Source: Rhinopomastus cyanomelas
Lineage: Eukaryota; Chordata; Aves; Bucerotiformes; Rhinopomastidae
NCBI GenBank assembly: GCA_013400115.1
Contig: VXBP01007509.1
Coordinates: forward strand, 620,001 to 684,000
Length of the DNA stretch: 64,000 nucleotides
Reading direction: 5' to 3'
A program made the translations under genes and the position numbers. Below, in pieces: positions 33,301-39,893 of this stretch. The notes under the pieces were generated by a model. That model was not told where the DNA came from. It was given only the letters and a program-made list of their open reading frames with translations, and did not search any database. The number at the start of each line of letters is the position of its first letter. Within the stretch, counting starts at the first letter, position 1.

Positions 33301-35155
33301 CAAGGGAGGTTGAACATGAGTATGAAGGATGTTCTTAACACGCAAACAACACAGAAGGTAAAAATCTAGCTCTTACAAGAGAAATTGCTCTTCATAGAAT
33401 CATTAGGGATTGGAAGGGACCCCAAAAGGTCATCTAGTCCAATCCCACTGCCACAGCAGGATCACTTCACTGGAGAAGTTATAGAATCAGAATCACTCAG
33501 GGTTGGAAGGGACCACCTGATCATCCAGTTCCAACCCCCCCACCATGGGCAGGGACACCTCAACCTAGACCAGGCTGGCCAGAGCCCCATCCAGCCTGGC
33601 CTTAAACACCTCCAGGGATGGGGCCCCAACCACCTCCCTTCTTCACATCCCTGCTTAAAGAATACTGTTCTCAAAATGACATTTAAAAATGACCTTTATT
33701 AAATCTCTTGAGTTCTTCAAAGTTCCACCCGCCAGTAGATTAAAGAGTCTTTAATATTGCAAGTAAAGGGACTTTTGCTTTAGAGTTATTGAGTGTCTTA
33801 AACACTCAAAGTTCTACCATTTGTATATGTGGCATTACATTTCTCTTCAAGAATGTGGGATATTTTCCCCTTTTGATTAGCTATTTTGGCAGCTGCAGAA
33901 ACTTGTTTATTCACAGAGTTCAACTTGCAAGAGTCTCAGGAAGGAAGACACAACTTGCAGCATCATCAGTTCTGAGCACAGTATCCTAAGGGCCATTAAT
34001 AGCCACACTACACTTGTAAATAGAAATGTGAGACGCTGCATAACAGGGTTTTGTTTCTTAAGACCAGCTCCAAAAAGTCACAACTTCAGCCTGCTCCAAT
34101 ATTGTCTCATTTTGCAGCTCCCCTTTCATACCTTTCCTCCCCTCAAACTGACAGCAACATCATCCAGCTTGCTGTGCCCTGACACTGATCTTTACTGCCA
34201 CCCAAGGGTTCTTGCCAAGGATGGAATAATTAGATGGGGCTTCCTAACCTTCCACATCCCAGAGCCAACACAGAGTGCTCACACAGCCTCACTGATGTTT
34301 CTTCGAAAGGATGCAAACCTGAACGAGCCAGATGGCATTTCTGTGGTGCAGCTTTCCTGCAGCACTAGTTCTTGAGGACTGGTTACAGACAGCTTGGTTA
34401 CAGACACGCACATCATAAATTCTTCTATAGAGACCCAGATCAGCACTGGCTTCTGCTGCTGACATTCAAGTGACATCTCTGGACTCCTACTGTTCTTTAG
34501 CTGGAAAGCTAAAGCTTTTCTGCAAGAAAAATCTACAGGCACAGCATCATTTGTTTTCCTCTAGGCAGTAGAAATGTCTGAAATCTAATGCACAGACGCT
34601 TTCAGTGTTCTTCCTAAAGCCATCAGCTTGACAACCAGTCTCCATGATGCTGTGCTGACTATGCCACAGTCCATGCAAACTGTCTAAGGAATCAAAAAAC
34701 ACAACAGCCAGTGGTTCTGTGCGTGCTGAGAGGACACTCTCCCGTACAACTGAGCTGTTCCAACCTTCAGCTGAATAATTCCAGGTCAGCTTTTGTCTGC
34801 CTTCAGCTGGGAGATTCTCAAGAATCAGCACTGTCTGGATTATGCCTGGACCTCTGCTGGCAGATCTCTTTCACTCACATAACACCTTGAAAACTGGGCT
34901 AAGGAAACAGAAAGCCTATACAGATACAAACAAATTAGAGCTGAATAGAAATGTTTCAGACTACGTGCTTTGACTAGGTCAAGACCCACTGTCCACCCAG
35001 GAATCCATCAGGAACACATAAGAAAGAAGTCCTAGACTTCCAGACTCAGCAGAGGACAAAGACTTACCAGACATTTGAAGAGAGGTACTAAAGGAAAAGA
35101 GAAAAATCAGGAGCAGGTAGGCAACCATGGCCAAACGTTTCAGTCCATTCTCCAT
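3155..35155 (-). CDS. MRC1: MRC1-like gene A: macrophage mannose receptor paralogue, complete, 30 exons
   Basis: Type I membrane endocytic lectin receptor of macrophages, dendritic cells and sinusoidal endothelium that takes up mannose-, fucose- and GlcNAc-ended glycoproteins. Thirty exons with GT-AG borders and compatible phases join to 1454 codons plus stop; human MRC1 has 1456 residues and also 30 coding exons. Domain order by residue: signal peptide about 1-26, cysteine-rich domain 30-162, fibronectin II 163-220, CTLD1 about 222-360, CTLD2 365-500, CTLD3 510-640, CTLD4 655-785, CTLD5 802-930, CTLD6 945-1080, CTLD7 1090-1212, CTLD8 1225-1358, then stalk, transmembrane helix and a tail of about 45 residues. 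CTLD4 and CTLD5 keep EPN and WND calcium and sugar ligands. No stop or frameshift was found. Introns hold CR1 copies and two SINEs; outside those I see only unannotated sequence. It lies about 5.6 kb downstream of paralogue B in the same orientation. The exact orthologue among the chicken MRC1L-A to -E genes is not resolved. Confidence 0.95.
3835..3876 (-). CDS. MRC1: Gene A exon 29: short juxtamembrane stalk
   Basis: 42-nt exon encoding IEVEPTHESHVKK. It resembles the KPTHE stalk of mammalian MRC1. Acceptor TTAAAG, donor GTAAGT, phase 1 at both ends. Confidence 0.85.
3998..4275 (-). mobile_element. CR1 LINE, older subfamily
   Basis: Starts CATAGGATGGTTTAGGTTGG and runs through the ATCCAACCTGGCC and GTTTGAAACCATTACACTTT blocks typical of an older avian CR1. 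It lies in intron 28 of gene A, just upstream of exon 29. Confidence 0.85.
5564..5728 (-). CDS. MRC1: Gene A exon 28: CTLD8, last part
   Basis: Encodes GEWIWIDGTAVEFVNWEKQE, then PSFFDEHCVDMDVSSGTW and FICKIAK. 165 nt, phase 1 at both ends; donor GTATGT. No EPN or WND, as expected for CTLD8. Confidence 0.92.
6599..6715 (-). CDS. MRC1: Gene A exon 27: CTLD8, middle part
   Basis: Encodes GASLVSIEDAAEMNFLLFYL, then FWIGLSKNVDG. 117 nt, phase 1 at both ends, acceptor TTCTAG and donor GTAATT. Confidence 0.92.
6965..7117 (-). CDS. MRC1: Gene A exon 26: CTLD8, first part
   Basis: Encodes PSEPPQLPGRCPEPKHGRSW, then IPFRGHCYYVHTMSEETWPD, close to the mammalian linker and domain start. 153 nt, as in gene B, phase 1 at both ends. 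Beyond GHCYY the copy differs markedly from both gene B and mammals. Confidence 0.92.
8131..8296 (-). CDS. MRC1: Gene A exon 25: CTLD7, last part, with an EPN triplet
   Basis: Encodes GQYTWSDRRWSRYYNWASGE followed by PNKNTACVYLDLDGFWR and SCNETF. Mammals and gene B have EPK here; this copy reads EPN. The WND position reads WRT, so the calcium cage is incomplete. 166 nt, acceptor CTTCTAG, donor GTAAGT. Confidence 0.93.
8511..8686 (+). mobile_element. SINE with 5S rRNA-derived head and CR1 tail
   Basis: Positions 8511-8606 follow 5S rRNA: CACACCATCC, CCCGGTCTTGTCTTGGAAGC, TACTTGGATGGGAGACC (internal box C, 8561-8577) and TGCTGTGGGCTT. About 17 nt between boxes A and C are deleted. From 8607 the sequence becomes a CR1 end (TTGGACTTAGATGATCTTTC ... 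GTGTGATTCTGTGA). A 5S head on a LINE tail defines a SINE3-type retroposon. It lies in intron 24 of gene A. Confidence 0.75.
9001..9182 (-). mobile_element. SINE with tRNA-Lys-like head, 5S remnant and CR1 tail
   Basis: On the minus strand, 9182-9110 matches tRNA-Lys: TGGCTCAGCTGGTAGAGCAT (A box), GGGACTCTGAATTCC in the anticodon arm, and a degraded B box (GAGTCTGAGCC). Next comes CAGCACTGTAGGCTT (9100-9086), like the 3' end of 5S rRNA, and then the same CR1 tail as the neighbouring SINE, interrupted by a run of G. It is not a working tRNA gene. Confidence 0.72.
10185..10417 (-). CDS. MRC1: Gene A exon 24: CTLD7, first part
   Basis: Encodes the linker DPNLVNYQPT, then YKMSWEEAQKNC, ELASILDPY and PAWIGLNSNT. 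233 nt, from phase 1 to phase 0, acceptor GTTACAG and donor GTGAGT. Confidence 0.93.
10743..10845 (-). CDS. MRC1: Gene A exon 23: CTLD6, last part
   Basis: Encodes DDCVFMMKKPIEDAGQWKDE, then NCRTSKSYICQKNS. Acceptor CTGTAG, donor GTGAGC, 103 nt, same length as in gene B. It has no clear start codon of its own and was located by splice sites and family alignment. Confidence 0.92.
11757..12397 (+). mobile_element. CR1 LINE, 3' third with broken reverse-transcriptase ORF
   Basis: Encodes the CR1 ORF2 C-terminus in pieces, e.g. LPLYSALVRPHLEYC and PYEERLRELGLFSLE, with a frameshift near 11980. It then has the usual UTR and ends in CTTCCAATCCCTAAAGATTC. Antisense to gene A, in intron 22. Confidence 0.9.
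12571..12719 (-). CDS. MRC1: Gene A exon 22: CTLD6, core with shortened loop
   Basis: Encodes DAWIGLNDINREHTFLWTDG, then SPVYYTNWAKGSQNYYGL. It is 149 nt against 170 nt in gene B: seven residues are missing in the long loop after NWAKG, where mammals and gene B carry a Gly/Ser-rich insertion. Donor GTAAAC is weaker than most. Confidence 0.9.
13208..13318 (-). mobile_element. CR1 LINE, 3' tail fragment
   Basis: ATCATAGAATCATTAGGGTT through ACACATCCAGGT; intron 21 of gene A. Confidence 0.85.
13498..13615 (+). mobile_element. CR1 LINE, 3' tail fragment
   Basis: TGATGTGTTCCTGTGTGACT through TCCCTAATGATTCTATGA; about 180 bp from an opposite-oriented CR1 tail. Confidence 0.85.
13862..13976 (-). 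CDS. MRC1: Gene A exon 21: CTLD6, helix region
   Basis: Encodes CFKVFGLTENDTLTWHAART, then NCISLGGNLATIS. Acceptor TTCCAG, donor GTATGA, 115 nt as in gene B. Confidence 0.92.
14158..14336 (+). mobile_element. CR1 LINE, 3' tail fragment
   Basis: Begins CAGGCTGCCCAGGGGGTTGT and ends GGTTCTATGATTCTATGAA. Intron 20 of gene A. Confidence 0.88.
15543..15685 (-). CDS. MRC1: Gene A exon 20: end of CTLD5 (WND), linker, start of CTLD6
   Basis: Encodes GTWNDLNCGSVELFICE, which completes the CTLD5 calcium site, then a Thr/Pro linker (TIAPTTPPVKGG) and CPVNWHLFDNK. 143 nt, ends in phase 0; donor GTAGAG is weaker than most others in the gene. Confidence 0.9.
16312..16330. repeat. (AAT)n microsatellite
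   Basis: About six uninterrupted AAT units in intron 18 of gene A. Confidence 0.9.
16717..16817 (-). CDS. MRC1: Gene A exon 19: CTLD5, sugar-site EPN
   Basis: Encodes WMDGTPVNYVAWAPNEPNFA, then NNDENCVVMYS. EPN plus the downstream NDE provides calcium ligands. 101 nt, identical in length to gene B. Confidence 0.93.
18262..18280. repeat. Poly-C tract
   Basis: Nearly pure C run with one G, intron 18 of gene A; likely length-variable and error-prone in assembly. Confidence 0.85.
18370..18470 (-). mobile_element. CR1 LINE, 3' tail fragment
   Basis: CATAGAATCATCAGGGATTG through ACACATCC, directly downstream of gene A exon 18. Confidence 0.85.
18500..18567 (-). CDS. MRC1: Gene A exon 18: CTLD5, short middle exon
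   Basis: Encodes IFYKDIGYNFYIGLSVSLDK and TFR. 68 nt, the same length as in gene B; acceptor GTTTCAG, donor GTAAGT, ends in phase 2. A CR1 tail lies about 30 bp downstream of the donor. Confidence 0.9.
18710..18782 (-). mobile_element. CR1 LINE, short 3' tail fragment
   Basis: AATCATAGAATCATTAGTGA through GGATCACCTAGA; intron 17 of gene A. Confidence 0.8.
19397..19566 (-). CDS. MRC1: Gene A exon 17: CTLD5, first part
   Basis: Encodes EDNWIIYDHQEYYISKE, then MEKAREYC and GGDLVVIDKESE, ending in FLWKY. 170 nt, from phase 1 to phase 0, acceptor CTTGCAG and donor GTAAGA. Confidence 0.92.
19655..19690 (-). CDS. MRC1: Gene A exon 16: 36-nt linker exon between CTLD4 and CTLD5
   Basis: Microexon encoding GAALKPEPNSTF. 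It aligns with GATVKPEPTESPVA of gene B and with the KPEPTP linker of mammalian MRC1. Acceptor TTGCAG, donor GTAAGT, phase 1 at both ends. It is two codons shorter than in gene B and contains one N-glycosylation sequon (NST). Confidence 0.85.
20137..20281 (-). CDS. MRC1: Gene A exon 15: CTLD4, calcium and sugar site
   Basis: Encodes WQDGEPNNYDG, then a Glu-Lys-Cys step and MMWNDLFCEH. EPN and WND are the classic mannose-type calcium ligands, and CTLD4 is the main sugar-binding domain of the mammalian receptor. 145 nt, ends in phase 1. Confidence 0.93.
20965..21052 (-). CDS. MRC1: Gene A exon 14: CTLD4, core
   Basis: Encodes YWMGLSALDTDSRFIWSDGS and P. The exon is 88 nt, as in gene B, with acceptor ATTCAG and donor GTGAGT. 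It leads directly to the sugar-binding exon. Confidence 0.9.
21749..21870 (-). CDS. MRC1: Gene A exon 13: CTLD4, helix region
   Basis: Encodes MKTWFDARDFCRAIGGDLAS with the two-helix pattern of CTLDs. Two in-frame acceptors 9 nt apart are possible. I chose the upstream one (CTCTCACAG) for its better pyrimidine tract and because it gives an IFQ start matching TFS in gene B; the other (TTTTCCAG) starts the exon at 21861. Confidence 0.87.
22132..22263 (-). mobile_element. CR1 LINE, outer element, 3' piece
   Basis: Tail and adjacent UTR up to ACATCTCCAGTGAAG. The element resumes at 23003 after a second CR1 inserted in it. Confidence 0.85.
22264..23002 (+). mobile_element. CR1 LINE nested in another CR1, with a 214-codon ORF2 remnant
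   Basis: An open frame at 22270-22914 encodes the C-terminus of CR1 ORF2 without a break (TERELGVLIDTRLN, LPLYSALVRPHLEYC, PYEERLREL, GHWNGLPGEVVESPSLELF). The 3' end has a TGATACTG octamer repeat, a different subfamily from most copies here. Sequence GA(A/T)GACTCC flanks both ends as a probable target duplication. Confidence 0.9.
23003..23215 (-). mobile_element. CR1 LINE, outer element, 5' piece
   Basis: Continues the minus-strand CR1 with CCCCTGGGCAGCCTGTTCCA through CAAATATTTATAGACTTGAA. Confidence 0.87.
23332..23531 (-). CDS. MRC1: Gene A exon 12: end of CTLD3, proline-rich linker, start of CTLD4
   Basis: Encodes REPGCVAM, GLWDILNCEE and FICK, then a Pro/Thr linker (TPPPPPTTTPLP) and SCPEGWQ...SCFK that opens CTLD4. 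200 nt, identical in length to the gene B exon; ends in phase 0. Confidence 0.93.
23960..24108 (-). CDS. MRC1: Gene A exon 11: CTLD3, middle part
   Basis: Encodes YEQAFLTSVIGLNPAKYFWI, then GTFTWASGHEVTFTHWN and MPG. Same length (149 nt) as the matching exon of gene B. The EPN position reads GMPG, so no sugar site is expected. Confidence 0.93.
24926..25041 (-). CDS. MRC1: Gene A exon 10: CTLD3, first part
   Basis: Encodes GWMKHGFYCYSVGQ, a predicted helix (FPEAKQICKANKGYLTT) and TDR. 116 nt, from phase 0 to phase 2, acceptor CTGACAG and donor GTATGA. Confidence 0.9.
25803..25916 (-). CDS. MRC1: Gene A exon 9: end of CTLD2 and linker to CTLD3
   Basis: Encodes DGSWADTACETKLGYVCK, then an acidic linker (EEPEEDK) and the first cysteine of CTLD3. 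114 nt, phase 0 at both ends; acceptor CTCAG, donor GTAAGT. Confidence 0.9.
26663..26817 (-). CDS. MRC1: Gene A exon 8: CTLD2, middle part
   Basis: Encodes PDDELWIGLND, YFEWSDGTPVTYTKW and GEPMHTRNTADC. The sugar-site triplet is EPM, not EPN, so calcium-dependent mannose binding is unlikely here. 155 nt, ends in phase 0. Confidence 0.92.
26910..27268 (-). mobile_element. CR1 LINE (second subfamily) interrupted by a plus-strand CR1 piece
   Basis: ATCACAGAATCAGTGAGGCT starts an older CR1 reverse complement. At 27021-27125 it is interrupted by a plus-strand CR1 coding piece (CTTGTGGCCAAGAAGGCCAA ...) that stops at the single N (27126), and it resumes at 27127. Confidence 0.75.
27269..27880 (-). 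mobile_element. CR1 LINE, about 600-bp 3' segment
   Basis: ATCATAGAATCACTAGGGAT, then UTR and ORF2 C-terminus in reverse, to the CTCTCCTCTGGACCCG block. It fills most of gene A intron 7. Confidence 0.88.
27968..28150 (-). CDS. MRC1: Gene A exon 7: CTLD2, first part
   Basis: Encodes CSRGWVAYAGHCYKIYRTPK and the helix region ending SQLGY, matching mammalian CTLD2. 183 nt, phase 1 at both ends. The next intron is almost wholly CR1 sequence. Confidence 0.92.
29218..29361 (-). CDS. MRC1: Gene A exon 6: CTLD1, last part
   Basis: Encodes the C-terminal strand of CTLD1 (GKWQNELCDRKRGYICQ) and the linker to CTLD2. 144 nt, phase 1 at both ends, donor GTGAGC. Confidence 0.92.
29850..29966 (-). CDS. 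MRC1: Gene A exon 5: CTLD1, middle part
   Basis: Encodes the WTGL...GWQWIGGSPFRYLNW core of CTLD1. Acceptor ATGTAG, donor GTAAGT, 117 nt, phase 1 throughout. As in mammals, CTLD1 has no EPN and is not expected to bind sugar through calcium. Confidence 0.92.
30274..30438 (-). CDS. MRC1: Gene A exon 4: CTLD1, first part
   Basis: Encodes the start of the first lectin-like domain: TWHQARKSCQQQNAELLSVT is nearly identical to mammalian MRC1. It begins with the linker LWKTNPVT that follows the FNII module. 165 nt, phase 1 at both ends. Confidence 0.93.
30620..30690. repeat. AT-rich low-complexity block
   Basis: Alternating TATA and AAATA words in intron 3 of gene A. Confidence 0.8.
31388..31561 (-). 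CDS. MRC1: Gene A exon 3: fibronectin type II domain
   Basis: Four cysteines in FNII spacing, with the hallmark segments CVFPFRFRGRWYAEC, LLWCATSSDFD and FGNC. This domain binds collagen in the mannose receptor family. 174 nt, phase 1 at both ends, with acceptor CTCTAG and donor GTAATT. Confidence 0.94.
32497..32600 (-). mobile_element. CR1 LINE, 3' tail fragment
   Basis: ATAGAATCATAGAATCATTA through CAGACCAAGTCATACAG. Gene A intron 2. Confidence 0.85.
32777..33175 (-). CDS. MRC1: Gene A exon 2: cysteine-rich (ricin B-type) domain
   Basis: This 399-nt exon encodes the N-terminal beta-trefoil. Family landmarks include FLIYNEDSKLC at the start, KLCLGV in the middle, and a C-terminal SRWNIYGT...CSRRYE. 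In mammals this domain binds sulphated N-acetylgalactosamine glycans such as those on pituitary hormones. Where mammals have SGLWSRW, this protein has SGKGSRW, so the pocket tryptophan is absent. Phase 1 at both ends. Confidence 0.93.
33176..35067 (-). other. Gene A intron 1
   Basis: First intron of the receptor, about 1.9 kb. It holds two CR1 pieces (33393-33655). Short open frames at 34279-34831 on the minus strand have no recognisable domain and no splice context, so I treat the rest as intronic. Confidence 0.6.
33393..33660 (-). mobile_element. Two adjoining CR1 LINE tails of different subfamilies
   Basis: The first (to about 33480) has the common CATAGAATCATTAGGGATTG start. The second starts ATAGAATCAGAATCACTCAG and has the GGGACACCTCAACCTAGACC block of a different CR1 subfamily. 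Gene A intron 1. Confidence 0.82.
35068..35155 (-). CDS. MRC1: Gene A exon 1: start codon and signal peptide
   Basis: The start MENGLKRLAM is followed by a hydrophobic run (AYLLLIFLFSF) typical of a cleaved secretory leader; cleavage is likely near the STS/LQ junction. The ATG at 35153-35155 is the first in this frame before the leader. Donor GTAAG follows at once; the exon ends in phase 1, as expected for joining to the cysteine-rich exon. Confidence 0.85.
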
Positions 35156-35280
35156 CTCCCTTCTGCACTGAAGAACCTTCTGCGCTGAACCAGATTAACA
35201 GATCCTTTTTGGGTTTTAAGGCCGTTTAGCTACGGGGAAGTTCTGTGCTGCAAATAAGGAAGTGCATCGTGTCACATGAG
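35156..35280 (-). promoter_or_regulatory. Putative promoter and 5' UTR of gene A
   Basis: Immediately upstream of the start codon. On the minus strand I see a TATA-like CTTAAAAC (35213-35220), two ETS-type GGAA cores (35231-35240 and the stretch CACTTCCTTATTTG at 35251-35264) and a CACATG E-box (35273-35278). Mammalian MRC1 promoters use PU.1 (an ETS factor), Sp1 and USF sites, so this arrangement fits a myeloid promoter. The transcription start is not determined. Confidence 0.35.
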
Positions 35281-35565
35281 TAATTTTGAAATAATACATT
35301 AATGAATTAACTAGTTATTCTAGGGTGTAAGGCCATGGAAACGTGAGATCTAAGAGGTAATGTTTTAGGGAGCATTTTTGGAGACTTATCTTACAATTCA
35401 GGATCATTATTTTGATGGAAAAGTAACAAGAATGCCTCTTTACCAGAAATGAAGGAATAAGGTTGAAGCGTAGACAAAGACTTGTCTGTATCAATAATAG
35501 AATAAAGAAAACAGCTGATGCCTTCAGGAGGCATCTGTCCCTTCTTTTGCACCATTGCTGACTCA

Positions 35566-35620
35566 ATGACCCCTGGAGGTCCCTTCCAACCCCCAGTGAT
35601 TTGTGTATCTGTGTGTATGT
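35566..35620 (+). mobile_element. Degraded CR1 tail
   Basis: ACTCAATGACCCCTGGAGGT, then CCCTTCCAACCCCCAGTGAT. Boundaries approximate. Confidence 0.55.
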
Positions 35621-38600
35621 GCAGGAACAAGTTACCCAAACTGACACCAAGAGCTGAAGAAAACCTGAAAAGAGTCCACACAATTCTAGGAAGAGAACAT
35701 TCAGAGACAATTCTGACGTTTACTTGGGAAGCCTTCTCCTTTATGGTAAGATAAAGGAAAACGTAGAGGTAGGAAAGAGAACAGACACTCCTGTGGAAAC
35801 TTTACATCCCTTTCTGCTTACGGCTTTTGAAAAACTTCAGTTCCCACACCTTCAGGAGAGACTGGTTTGGGATAATTCCCCCAACGCTGTCTGTACAGCA
35901 AATACTCTTCAGGGCCTTTCCTTGAAAGCTGCTGCTGTTGCAGACAAGGAAAACAGTGGACACCTACGTAAGGTGTGGGACACTGTGCTCCTGTTGTTCA
36001 GACTCAGGAGGAGATGGATGAGTCACTGGGTTTAAAAACGTACACAAGGAACTAAAAGCAGAACAAAACTTATTGACAGTGAGAAGAATGAGTGGAACCT
36101 GAAGGCCAGCATGTTCAGCAGGTCAAAAACATGGAAAGAATAGGAGTCGAGCAGGACCCTGGGACACGAGAAAAGAGCAGCCTCAACAAAGCAGCAGGTG
36201 GTCAGTTATTCAGTGCATTGTGATGCCTGTAGAAAGAGCTGCACTGAGCCTCAAGCAGAGCATTCTGGTGGTCCCCAGCTTGGGAATCCCCAATTTCACA
36301 CTTCCAACTGTCTTCACTTCCCTGCTCAGGAGCTCCAGAGGTGCAGGTGGAAAAAACCAACAGGAGAAATGGAACGTCTTGTGCCTCTGCTGTATAAACA
36401 TCTCAGCATCTCCAGAGCTGCCGGGAGTCAAGAAGTGCGATTGATTCCAACCTGGAAAAAGAAACCAGCACTCTTTCAAAGAAAGATCAATGCTTGGTGG
36501 GTCACATTCAGAGGCTGAAAAAGAACCAGCTTCAACTCAGGGTTTGCATGTTTGAACAGATCCCACCACAGCCCATGAAGTGAAGATCAGAAGGACAAAA
36601 AGATGCACCCCATCACTGTGCACTTCACAAGGCATAGCCTGGCGTTTGAGAAATGTCAGGGAAGAAAGGTTGCTGGGGTTTGTGTTTAGTCAGCGTTGTT
36701 CCTTCAGCAGTCTCTGCTCCCAGGCAGGAAGTTATGCTCGCAGTGTGCAGATTCACCACCTTTTCTCTGAAGCCTGAATTCTTCTGGCGAAAAGGGGAAA
36801 TGAAAATTAAGCAGAAGGGAATAAAGAAATGCAGCAGCGTGCAGAGAAACAAACCTTTACACACCAGTGAACGCTGCCGTCCACTGCCCACACACACATG
36901 ATGAGGCTACCCAGGCTCAACCAGATGCTCTTCTGCATAAGTTAAATAACAAAAAAAAAAACCCCAAACCCAAACCCTACTGGAATTAATGTGGAAGGAA
37001 TTTTGTGTTCATTTAGCCTGCTTTAACTTGGTATAAGATTTCAACAGAGAATCCCCACACAGAGCACAACTGCAGTTTCCAAATGAAAAGGAGTTTGTAA
37101 AGATATGCTCTGAAAGTCAGTAGAAACATCTAGCCTAAAAAACCCCAGAGGAGGATCAATCTTTCTATTACTCTACGCAGGCTCAAAACATACTGCCAGA
37201 GCAACTTAAGATTCCTTGCACTTTCACAATGTAATTTCATGCTACATAATCGATGCCATGTTCGTTCGCTTACCTAAACCACCTGGATCAGACATGAGAA
37301 ATCCATGGGAAATGAGCTGTGTGAATTGTTAGTGAACAGTTACAAGTTTGCCTTTATATCATCCACCACTTATGTTTCGTTATGTTTTCGTATTAATTTT
37401 ATTAATAAATTATTTTCCCTGTTTTCACAGCAAGAAAAAGTCAGAAAAGCAAGACCTCAGTTCCACTGTGAATGTTCACGTGCAGCAGACAGCCTGAAAC
37501 AGCCCCTAAGTACTACTGAGGAGGCAGCAAAAGACATCACAAGGGCAACAGGGCTGTTCTAAGGCAACAGGATGATCCCAAAACGAATAGCAGCCTGCAG
37601 TAGAAAGCGGCTGAAAGAACTGGGCAGGAATCAGAATGGATGAAGTAACAAATCCTATTGCATTGGTTTGAATCACTTCAGAGGAACAGGCTGATTTTTT
37701 TCAGCTGAATGCAGCAACATGGACCATTTCCCCAGCCTGATCTTTGACCCTTTTGTGACACAACCAATTAGTGGCAGAAACACTGCAGCGCAGCAGCAGG
37801 AATAGGGGACGTGATGCCAGACTATCAAATGTGGTTTGGTGAAAGAGTTATACAACAACCCAGATGGGAGGATTGAAACAACATGAGGGCATGGAAGGAA
37901 AGTCGCATTCTGGAAAGTACTCTCTCCATTTTTCTTAAAACAATACGATCAGTTTTGTCACAAGTACGACCTATGGAATGATGATGTTGAAAACCTGAGA
38001 CTGGAATCACTATTCTGACAGCCTAATAATTGAGTTGCCATCACTGGAGGGCAATAGCTGGGATTAAAAATGAAAACACCACCACAGAAGCTCCACAACA
38101 AATAAAACAACCAACCAAAAATACCCCACCAAAAAAAACCCAAGACACAATGTTTTTATAATTACAAGCCCCTAGGCTTTCAAGTTAATCTTACATTAAG
38201 GAAGTACTGTTTAAGGTGCTCAAGCTTTTTTGCTTCTCTGCCTTCCATCCTCTTGGAATCTGTGCATGAAGTAAGAGTGCGCATCCTCCTTTACTACACG
38301 GAACTGCAGTGATTCTGTGCTGCAAACACAAGCGCTTCCAGGTTTGTTCTTTTTAATCAGAAACTTACTCCAATCCCATTGCAGTGCAGCAGGAGGGGCA
38401 GGGAAGCATTCAGCCCGAATGTCCTTCTCTGCTGAAAATATTTCCCATCATTTTCACTCGGACTCTTTCTAAAATGAGCAGTAGGTTAATCTTCAGAGTG
38501 GAGCTTGTGACGAAAAACCTCCTCTATTGTTTCTGTAACGATTTGGACAGGAGAGCAGGACAGCAAGAGCGTTCCACAGAAGCTGCCACATCTGCCGACA

Positions 38601-39663
38601 GTCACTCCCTAGCACGGCGTTTTCCGTGCTTTTCAGCTCAAAGATACTGGGCAGTATAAATGGGCAAACAAATTCAGGGCTACCCAGGCTCCAGTAGCTG
38701 GATTCTCTCCCTGACACTTTTTAGCTGTGAAGATGTACCTGATGGGCTCCACACAGCACCCCTCAATTGACATCTCCTCAACCTTTCCTTTTTTTCCAAT
38801 CAGATTTGCGTATATACATGTGCTTCCATGTTATCTGGAAGAACCACTCAGTGTGCAGATCCTGCATCAAGACTGCACAAGGCCCTAGGACAAGATTGAA
38901 TCTTTTTGAGTAGAGAAGGTCCCTGCTTGTTGCTTGCACACCAGTCAGTGCAATGAGGCTGGTGTTCCAGTCAGGGCCTCTTGACCCTTTCACGTACCCT
39001 TCTGGCTAGCACTGCTCCATATAATTGAAGCATCATCCTTAACACGATCAATCAGTCAGTAAGGAGGTTTCTGGCACAAAAGCCACATCGGATGGCATGA
39101 AGAACCATTAGAGGTACCCTGAAAACACAGGCTTAGGTGGCTGGGCGTTAGAAAAGGAAAGAGCAGTCAGTACAAAGGGGAGGAAGTAACTGGGACAAAG
39201 CGCAGAGAGAAAAGGAGTTCCAGGACAAGTGCACTTACCTACAGGCTTATGCAATTCAGTGCTTCTACTAAATCGCTGAGGTGACATTTTTGTCTTGGTT
39301 TTAAGCAGACAATCCCAGGACAGGCTGAGGAAAATGTGTTCAATATTTGATCACTACTTAGGATCGAATGTGTCCAGGGTGGTATCATCCCTTTTGTAAT
39401 TTAACCCTGTTCCAGAGTCTTGTATCAGGAAGACATAAAATGAAAAACTGTTTAAAAAAATCTAAGGCAGTTAATGTTTATTTCACAGAACAAAACCTGA
39501 GAAAAACCACCAAATCAAACCTTGGAAGCAGTTTGAAAGTGAGGAATGGTGGAGGATTTACATTTTACAAGATTTACCAAAATCAGAACTAGAAACTCTA
39601 CACTTGGGAACCTAAGATTTCCAGAAATGGTATCAGGTCTAGACATTTTGGAGAGGAAATCAA

Positions 39664-39893
39664 ATCAATAATAACTAATACTTGTATTAGTAACTGTGGT
39701 AACTTATATGTAACTACTAGTTACATATATCAGTCAGTAATATAACTACTAGTTATAGTAACAGTAAGTACTAGTTACTATTAAATAGTAACTACTAGTT
39801 ATATATATTGTACAATAGATGATACGTATTAGTTACAATACATGTAACTAATACATACGTGAGTTACAATTTAGTAACTAATACTGGTAAATC
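39664..39893. repeat. Degenerate minisatellite rich in TAACTAGTTA palindromes
   Basis: About 230 bp made of variants of TAACTAC, TAGTTAC and ACTAATAC. The self-complementary core ACTAGT occurs four times (near 39716, 39749, 39770 and 39797). Intergenic, downstream of gene B. Confidence 0.8.

Noticed and set aside
34279..34831. Two consecutive minus-strand open frames in intron 1 of gene A
   Set aside because: No lectin, FNII or other domain signature; no matching acceptor and donor to add them to the receptor, and exon 1 to exon 2 already joins in phase.
36198..36901. Several overlapping open frames on both strands in the spacer
   Set aside because: They shadow one another, have no recognisable domain, and are of the length expected by chance in this much sequence.
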